Shown one piece after another: positions 32,769 through 38,125 of a stretch of DNA of 38,125 bases. The notes beneath the pieces are model-generated. The model had not been told where the DNA came from. It searched no databases and saw only the letters and a list, made by a program, of their open reading frames with translations. Within the stretch, counting starts at the first letter, position 1. Each line of letters opens with the position of its first letter. This DNA is from a bacterium ADurb.Bin243 (GTDB taxonomy: Bacteria > Muiribacteriota > UBA9980): assembly GCA_002069765.1 (NCBI GenBank), contig MWBZ01000031.1:1-38125 (forward strand), given 5' to 3'. A program made the translations under genes and the position numbers.

Positions 32769-34970
32769 TTATTCCAGCCCGCTATAGCGCCTGACGGCCC
32801 ATTCTATGCATAAAAGCGACAGTATCAGCGCGAGAACGGATTTGTTTTCGAACGGTTTCCAAGTTATGTTCACCGTTTTTTCGCCGCCTTTTTTCGGGAT
32901 GTCGGCAAAAAGCGACGCTATGGAGTCTTTTTCATAAAATCTTCCGCCGGTTTTTTCGGATATTTTTTTTAGGCAGTCGTAGTCAGCGGAGTTATCTAGC
33001 ATTTCGCGCGACGAATTCAAAATCATGAAACGCGCGGCGGCGGAGTCTTTTTTTCCTCCGGCGTCCGCGGCTTCCACTGATATTTCGTTTTCGCCCGGCG
33101 TTTTCGATCTGAAGGAAAATTCGTAGTAGCCTTCGTCGGCCATCGTGATTTGAGGCTTTATGGATTCCTGGCCGCCGGCGTTCTTTAAAGCTATTTTAAA
33201 AGAAGGGCTTATCATGGGTGAAAAGTCCCTGTTGCGGGCGCTTATCGAAACAAAAACCCGGTCTTCGCCGTAATAATTGGCGCGGTCGGTTTCCACTTTG
33301 AACGCGACGTAATCTTCTTTTGAATATAGCCACAGTATGAGGTTTCCCATAAACTTATCGTAAAAGCTGGAGTTTTTTGAAAAAAGCTGCCCGCTCTTTA
33401 AAAACCAGAAGGAGCCGCCAAGTATCGCCGCGCTCTTGCGCCCGGGAGAGCTTGCGGTAATCAGGACAGGCGCTTCGGCCATTTGAGAAACCGTTTGAGA
33501 TAAAAACCTGGCCGATAAAACCGTTGAAGGCGCAGGGGCGTAAGGTTTGCCGCCGGCTTTTTCGTTTTTCATATAATTTATGCCGCATAATTCGGGAATA
33601 TCGTTCCACATGTAATTATTTATCCTTGCTATCGGCGAAAGCCTGGTTATCTGGGCCGCGGCCGGTCCGGAATTGAGGACCAGCTTATACTTTACCGGTT
33701 CGTAAACGAAAGCGCCGTCGAGCTTGACAGGAAAGCGGCCCGCGCACGGGCTGGAAGCGCTTATGGCGAAATTCGGCCCGCCCGTGAAAAGCGCCGAAGG
33801 GCCGCTCGATGAAAGCGCGCTTTCGAGTTTTTGGGCTACGGCGCCTTCCAGCGAGCCGAAATCGATATCGCCCAGAATGATTATATCGAAACCGCTTTCG
33901 ATGTCCGACGGCTTAAGCAGCAGTTTTTCGTTCGGGGTTTTCAGAAATTTATATTTGAATTCGATATCTTTTGCGGCCGCAAAAAACCTAAGCATATATG
34001 CAAAGTCGGCGTCGGGAGCATTCTGGATGCAAAAAATCCTTATCTTGTGCTCCGTGACGTTTACGTAGAAAGCGAAAGAGTTATTAAGCGGGGTTATTTC
34101 ATCGGCGAACGGGGCTAAAGAAAGTTCGTATTTTATTAATCCGGCTTTAGAAGGCTTTAAAGGTATTTTGATCCGCTCTTCGGCACGCCCGGCGGTAAAT
34201 GAAACAGGCGTCTGATGGCGGACTTCGCCTTCTTCTTTGAGCGTAAGGGCGGCGCGGGAGCCGCCGTAACCGCTCTGCCTTAAATTGACGGTTATTTCGC
34301 AGGCTTCGTCGAGGTAAGAATTTTTTGGGTAATCGGCGCCCGTTATCGCGGCGTCTTTTATATTTGACGCCGCGCCCACGCCCAGGGTGAATACGGGATA
34401 TTTTACGTAGCGGGCTATTGAATCGGGATCTATATCTGAAGTGCTGCGCCCGTCTGATATTATAATGGCAGCGCTCAAATCGCCGCGTTGCATCATTAAG
34501 CCGAGAGCGCCGGAAATATCGGTGGAACCGGACGGAGGCGCGGCTGCGGCCGACGGGAAGTCTTTGAGCGGCAAAAGCTCGTCCGAGAGTGAAGCGAATT
34601 CTACCGAGTTGGCTTCCGCTATTTTATCGGCCGCCCTGGCGGATTTCAGAGCGTTTATAGAGCTTTGAAGACGTGAAACGCCCGTGGTTCCGTCGAAAAA
34701 GCCCATGGACGAGCTTGTGTCGAAAACGAACAGGAATTTTCCTTTTTCGTTTTCCGTCCTCTGGTAAGAAAACGACGGATTGAAACTTAAAAGCGCCAGC
34801 GCCACGAAGGCGCAAATTCTGACCGCCTTTAAAAAAAATATAAGATAGCGGCTGTGGGCGGCCTTTTTGAAAGCGCCGTTCACCAGGTAGATCAGCGCGG
34901 CGAGAAGAAATATCGCCGCCGCGGTAAATATATATGTTTCGTAAGCGCCAGTCAATATTTTAAGATTCAA
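32769..34970 (-). CDS. membrane vWA-domain protein (Bat-like)
   Basis: About 733 residues: two N-terminal transmembrane helices (near 15-33 and 45-66), a von Willebrand A domain with intact MIDAS (DTSSSMG, D84, S86, S88; GSTDISGAL; IISDGRS), a Gln-amidotransferase-like region, an Ig-like segment (VSARNRDFSPMISPSFKI), and a C-terminal transmembrane helix (SVLALILSLLCIEWAV). This is the layout of membrane-bound Bat-type proteins that bind partners through a metal site. Start: the frame opens at GTG 34979, but AAAGGTGAT overlaps that codon; TTG 34970 is eight bases from AGG and is preferred, with low certainty. It follows the BatA-like gene after 55-64 bp. Confidence 0.85.
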   Translation of the reverse strand: MNLKILTGAYETYIFTAAAIFLLAALIYLVNGAFKKAAHSRYLIFFLKAVRICAFVALALLSFNPSFSYQRTENEKGKFLFVFDTSSSMGFFDGTTGVSRLQSSINALKSARAADKIAEANSVEFASLSDELLPLKDFPSAAAAPPSGSTDISGALGLMMQRGDLSAAIIISDGRSTSDIDPDSIARYVKYPVFTLGVGAASNIKDAAITGADYPKNSYLDEACEITVNLRQSGYGGSRAALTLKEEGEVRHQTPVSFTAGRAEERIKIPLKPSKAGLIKYELSLAPFADEITPLNNSFAFYVNVTEHKIRIFCIQNAPDADFAYMLRFFAAAKDIEFKYKFLKTPNEKLLLKPSDIESGFDIIILGDIDFGSLEGAVAQKLESALSSSGPSALFTGGPNFAISASSPCAGRFPVKLDGAFVYEPVKYKLVLNSGPAAAQITRLSPIARINNYMWNDIPELCGINYMKNEKAGGKPYAPAPSTVLSARFLSQTVSQMAEAPVLITASSPGRKSAAILGGSFWFLKSGQLFSKNSSFYDKFMGNLILWLYSKEDYVAFKVETDRANYYGEDRVFVSISARNRDFSPMISPSFKIALKNAGGQESIKPQITMADEGYYEFSFRSKTPGENEISVEAADAGGKKDSAAARFMILNSSREMLDNSADYDCLKKISEKTGGRFYEKDSIASLFADIPKKGGEKTVNITWKPFENKSVLALILSLLCIEWAVRRYSGLE

Positions 34971-35034
34971 TTCAATCACCTTTATAATTTTAACGCAAGC
35001 GTTATGGGTTGTTTTAAATGTATTGTTTAATTTA

Positions 35035-37185
35035 TCACAGTTTCATAAAATATGTCACGAGGCTTTCCAGAGACATTAATATGAGTATCGCCATAAATAA
35101 ATACGGCGTGACTTCCGTTTTCTTTTCGGAATTAACGCTGTTTTGGCCCTGGGCCGTTTTTAAAAGCGAATGCCTGTTCAAAACGGAACTTATAGCTTCG
35201 TAATCTCTTGATTCAAGCTCGGATTCGCGGGCGTCGAAATTTACCGCGTATTTTTTTTGAGTTATTTTATCGTCGCTTTTTTTAAATAAAGTATAAAAGC
35301 CGGGAGAGAAAGTGTCGCTGATTTCGCTATAGAGGCCTTCGGGGCCGGTTTTAATATCGAGCCTGCGTTCTACGGACGAATCGGGGAGCATACACGAAAT
35401 ACCGCTTATTCTGTCGTTGACGTTATACGTTTCGCGGATCGTCTCGCCTATGGTATGCGCCCTGGAACCGCCGCCGCGGTTTTTATCTATATGATAGACG
35501 ATCTGGTGCATGAACGGAACGAACAGGGGCGAATCGGAAATGTTGGACGAAGTCCTGTCGAGATAACCTGAAAAAATAACGGCCGTTCCGCGTCCGGTCT
35601 TTTTTTCGGCCAGCGCAGGAATGGAGCGTTCGAAACCGGCTATCACGCTGACTCCCGAATCGGGTTTGCCTTTGGATTCACAGGCGATTATTTTATAAAA
35701 TTTAGGCCGCTCGATATCGCCTGAATTTTTATTTTTAAAAATCGCAAATATAGGATGGTCGTAATTTATCGAAGCGAGGTTGAACGCGCTTTTTTCGTCG
35801 GGCGATGAAACGGGCGAAGAAAGGCTTAAATCAAGAGGCAGTAAGCGCGAGAACGCGGCGGAGAAATTTTTTATATAAGCCGCTTCGGGCGGAAGAAACA
35901 GGACGCCGCCTCCGTCGTTTAGATATTTTTCGAGTTTTTGCGCGAGCGCGGCCGGAGGGTTTTTGACGCCGGAAATTATTACCGCGTCGAAGTTTTTGAA
36001 ATCCAGCGGAGGGTCGTTATTGAGGTTGACCACCATGGGCTGGATTATAAGGCCGTCTTTAAGCGAAATGGAGCTGAGCGGGTTGAGCGCGGATGAAACG
36101 TATTTATAAATGTAGTCTTCGCGCAGCGACTGTTCGTGGTCGCATATTATGAGGACGTAAAGCGACGAAAGCGGCGCCAATACCAGATTATAAACGTTGT
36201 CGAACGCGACGGCGTCTTCAGCGAGCGAAAGTTTCAGCGAATAATTTCCGGAATTCATAAAGGTGTGTGCTATATTGACGTCGCAAATTTCGCCCGCCGC
36301 TGCGCCGAATTCGGCCGAGGCCAGCTTTACGCCGTCGCAGATGAGCGACACTTCGGAGCTGGTTTGTAAAATGGAATGGTTTTTGATTTTACAGGAAACC
36401 TGAAAAGGCTTTCCGGCTATGATGCGATCTTCGGAGGCGCGCGCCTGTACGATGGAGAGGTTTTTGTTATTTCTGGTTTCCATAAGATTTTTAGGGCCGC
36501 AGTCGACGAGCTCGAAGCGCGGGCCCTGTTTGAGAAGAGCGTCGGTCTCGATATGCGCGGCGAGCTTCGCGTCTTCTCCCCTGTCGGATGAGATGAAATC
36601 GGAAAATATATAAACTCCCGTCATATCCCTGTAAGCTTCGTTTTTTTCCGCGGAAGAAATCATATCGGTAATCGAGAATATTCGATAAGTATAATTTATT
36701 TTTTTTATATATTCGGCGGCTTCGGCCGCGCCCAGTAAGCCGGAGTCTTTAAGCGGCGAAGCCGGAGTGTAAATTATGAACTTTGGATCGTTTTTAACGG
36801 CCGAAACGGTTTCGAGGGCCTTTGATTTTATTATATCGAGATATTTATCGGGCTGCGTTCCCGGCGCGGGATAAGCCGTCGAATAAGAATTGTCTATAAT
36901 TAAAACGTATTTTCCGCCGGCCGGCGCCGCGTCGGGGGTAAACATCAAAAGCCGCGCGAAGGCGAATATTATAAAAGCGACTATCAGCGTTCTTATTATA
37001 AGAAGAAGAATTTCGTTTATGCGCATGCGCCTTGATTTTTTCATGTAAGCCGCGCGTATGAACTTGAGGCTCGGGTAGTCTATTATTTTTCGCTTTTTCT
37101 GCGATATGAGGTGAATTATGACCGGAAGAAGTACGAGCGGCATCAAGAGTAAATATGAAGTGTTTATGAAAGAAAAAGACGGCAT
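35035..37185 (-). CDS. BatA-like protein with double N-terminal transmembrane domain and vWA domain
   Basis: 716 residues. The N-terminal double-transmembrane module (F-N-x-S-YLLLMPLVLLPVIIHLI, then RKIIDYPSLKFI and a second helix near 57-80) is the BatA/CbiQ-like family signature. The vWA domain retains D-x-S-x-S as D98, S100, S102 (DNSYST) but other MIDAS positions are divergent. A central region with strands such as LYVLIICDHEQ and DAVIISGVKNP resembles the amidotransferase-like fold. The C-terminal transmembrane helix (YLFMAILILMSLESLV) anchors the tail. Two bases separate it from the DUF58 gene. It probably couples a MoxR-type ATPase (outside the window) and DUF58 to the other envelope proteins. 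Confidence 0.88.
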   Translation of the reverse strand: MPSFSFINTSYLLLMPLVLLPVIIHLISQKKRKIIDYPSLKFIRAAYMKKSRRMRINEILLLIIRTLIVAFIIFAFARLLMFTPDAAPAGGKYVLIIDNSYSTAYPAPGTQPDKYLDIIKSKALETVSAVKNDPKFIIYTPASPLKDSGLLGAAEAAEYIKKINYTYRIFSITDMISSAEKNEAYRDMTGVYIFSDFISSDRGEDAKLAAHIETDALLKQGPRFELVDCGPKNLMETRNNKNLSIVQARASEDRIIAGKPFQVSCKIKNHSILQTSSEVSLICDGVKLASAEFGAAAGEICDVNIAHTFMNSGNYSLKLSLAEDAVAFDNVYNLVLAPLSSLYVLIICDHEQSLREDYIYKYVSSALNPLSSISLKDGLIIQPMVVNLNNDPPLDFKNFDAVIISGVKNPPAALAQKLEKYLNDGGGVLFLPPEAAYIKNFSAAFSRLLPLDLSLSSPVSSPDEKSAFNLASINYDHPIFAIFKNKNSGDIERPKFYKIIACESKGKPDSGVSVIAGFERSIPALAEKKTGRGTAVIFSGYLDRTSSNISDSPLFVPFMHQIVYHIDKNRGGGSRAHTIGETIRETYNVNDRISGISCMLPDSSVERRLDIKTGPEGLYSEISDTFSPGFYTLFKKSDDKITQKKYAVNFDARESELESRDYEAISSVLNRHSLLKTAQGQNSVNSEKKTEVTPYLFMAILILMSLESLVTYFMKL

Positions 37186-37187
37186 AA

Positions 37188-38105
37188 TCAGCTTCTCGCC
37201 CTCTTGACCAGATAATGGTTGAGCGCCCGGTCGATAGGCGTGCTGGTCGAAATTAAATTATAATCTATGTAAGAACGCAGGCAGTTTGCTTTGAAATCTG
37301 CTATGAATTTATTGAAACCGGCCATGTAGTCTTCCCGGAGCGATTCAGCGTTCGTGATTATGCTCGACGAATTTTCGAGGTCTATGAATTGCGTCTCGCC
37401 GGAAACCGGAAGGTTGAGCTCGAAATCCGACAGCAGATGAAAAACCGCCACTTCGTGGTGCTTATGCCTGAAATGTTTCAGGCTTTTTAATATTTCATTC
37501 TCGTCGTCGTAAAGGTCGGAAATTACGATTATAAGCCCCCGGCGCTTTATGCGGGAGGCGACTTCGTTAAAACTTTCGCTGAGCGCCGTTTTTTTATTTA
37601 ATTTAGCCCGCTCCAGCTCTTCTAAAAGCACTTTGAAGTGGCTGGCGCTCGAAGACGCGGGAACGTGGTTTAGTATCCGGTCGCTGAAAGTTATAAGCCC
37701 GACAGAATCCTGTTGCTTTAAGATTATATACGCAAGGGCTATTACAAGATAACACGCGTAGTCGAACTTTGAATAATCCGCGCGGCCGTGGGCCCCCGCA
37801 CCGGGCTTGAACATCATTGAAGAGGAGCAGTCGAGAAGGATATGCGCCTTTAAATTGGTGTCTTCTTCGAACTCTTTGACGTAGTATTTATCCGTTTTCG
37901 CGAATATTTTCCAGTCGATATTTTTGATTTCGTCGCCCGGCATATACTGGCGGTGCTGTGAAAATTCGACGTTAAATCCCCGGAAATGCGACTTATGCAG
38001 CCCGGCGAGAAAGCCGTCCACAATGTGGCCGGCGGCCAGCTTGAGATTTTGAAGGCCGGCCAGCAGGGCCGGATCGAAATATTTATAACTGGTGTTATCA
38101 GACAT
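37188..38105 (-). CDS. DUF58 protein (vWA-like, MoxR partner)
   Basis: Cytoplasmic, 305 residues. The DUF58 signature is complete: GFNVEFSQHRQYMPGDEIKNIDWK, YYVKEFEEDTN and the vWA-like ILLDCSSSMMF (D-x-S-x-S), with a later VISDLYD. In many bacteria DUF58 proteins are the adaptor of MoxR AAA+ ATPases. First in-window gene of the seven-gene cluster; the moxR gene and promoter would lie beyond 38125. AAAAGG lies about 10 bases upstream of ATG 38105. DUF58 and the BatA-like gene are two bases apart. Confidence 0.95.
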   Translation of the reverse strand: MSDNTSYKYFDPALLAGLQNLKLAAGHIVDGFLAGLHKSHFRGFNVEFSQHRQYMPGDEIKNIDWKIFAKTDKYYVKEFEEDTNLKAHILLDCSSSMMFKPGAGAHGRADYSKFDYACYLVIALAYIILKQQDSVGLITFSDRILNHVPASSSASHFKVLLEELERAKLNKKTALSESFNEVASRIKRRGLIIVISDLYDDENEILKSLKHFRHKHHEVAVFHLLSDFELNLPVSGETQFIDLENSSSIITNAESLREDYMAGFNKFIADFKANCLRSYIDYNLISTSTPIDRALNHYLVKRARS

Positions 38106-38125
38106 TTTTATTTAACCTTTTAAAT

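Noticed and set aside
1-38125. CRISPR arrays, tRNA or rRNA genes, prophage or toxin-antitoxin genes
   Set aside because: Nothing in the window has regularly spaced repeats, cloverleaf sequences, rRNA motifs or recognisable phage/toxin proteins.

Overview
The window reads as chromosome of an uncultured, Gram-negative-type bacterium with moderate GC and dense gene packing. Evidence for this is the set of exported proteins with Sec signal peptides, the inner-membrane von Willebrand/DUF58/DUF4175/DUF4159 cluster (a set I know from Bacteroidetes, Planctomycetes and many candidate phyla), near-consensus sigma70-type promoters (TTGACA, 17 bp, TATAAT), purine-rich Shine-Dalgarno sites and intrinsic terminators. 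No 16S rRNA is present, so I do not assign a phylum.

Layout. 1-1639: 3' part of a multi-GAF diguanylate cyclase. 1755-5843: tight operon of a NIF3-family protein, MutS2 and a CPBP membrane protease. 5881-9128: two B12-binding-type radical SAM proteins. 9199-12326: a perfect promoter driving a protein built from five or six tandem acyl-carrier-protein-like domains, followed directly by an AMP-forming ligase. 12301-12867 (minus): riboflavin-type ECF S component. 12982-14216: Nudix hydrolase and a membrane protein of unknown function. 14270-16472: OmpR/PhoB-type response regulator and its histidine kinase. 16586-17764: a secreted helical-repeat protein whose promoter carries three TTTTAAC repeats at 11-bp spacing, suggesting control by the adjacent two-component system. 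17765-18389: gene-free region with strong palindromes and a GC-rich MITE-like element. 18531-20120: secreted HExxH metallopeptidase with a C-terminal ComEA-like helix-hairpin-helix. 20238-21122 (minus): periplasmic ankyrin-repeat protein. 21320-23986: alanyl-tRNA synthetase. 24133-24954: a stand-alone protein resembling the RNA polymerase beta-prime sandwich-barrel hybrid motif with a very acidic tail. 25057-38105 (minus): seven-gene envelope cluster transcribed right to left (DUF58, BatA-like vWA, second vWA protein, DUF4159, DUF4175, TPR protein, exported family often mislabelled asparagine synthetase B).

How genes work together. The minus-strand cluster looks like one membrane/periplasm machine, probably completed by a MoxR ATPase just outside the window. 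The tandem-ACP protein and the ligase look like a loading enzyme plus multi-domain carrier. The two-component system probably controls the secreted repeat protein. The most novel-looking items are the degenerate tandem-ACP/ligase pair, the free-standing beta-prime-like protein, the peptidase-HhH fusion and the 11-bp-phased operator.
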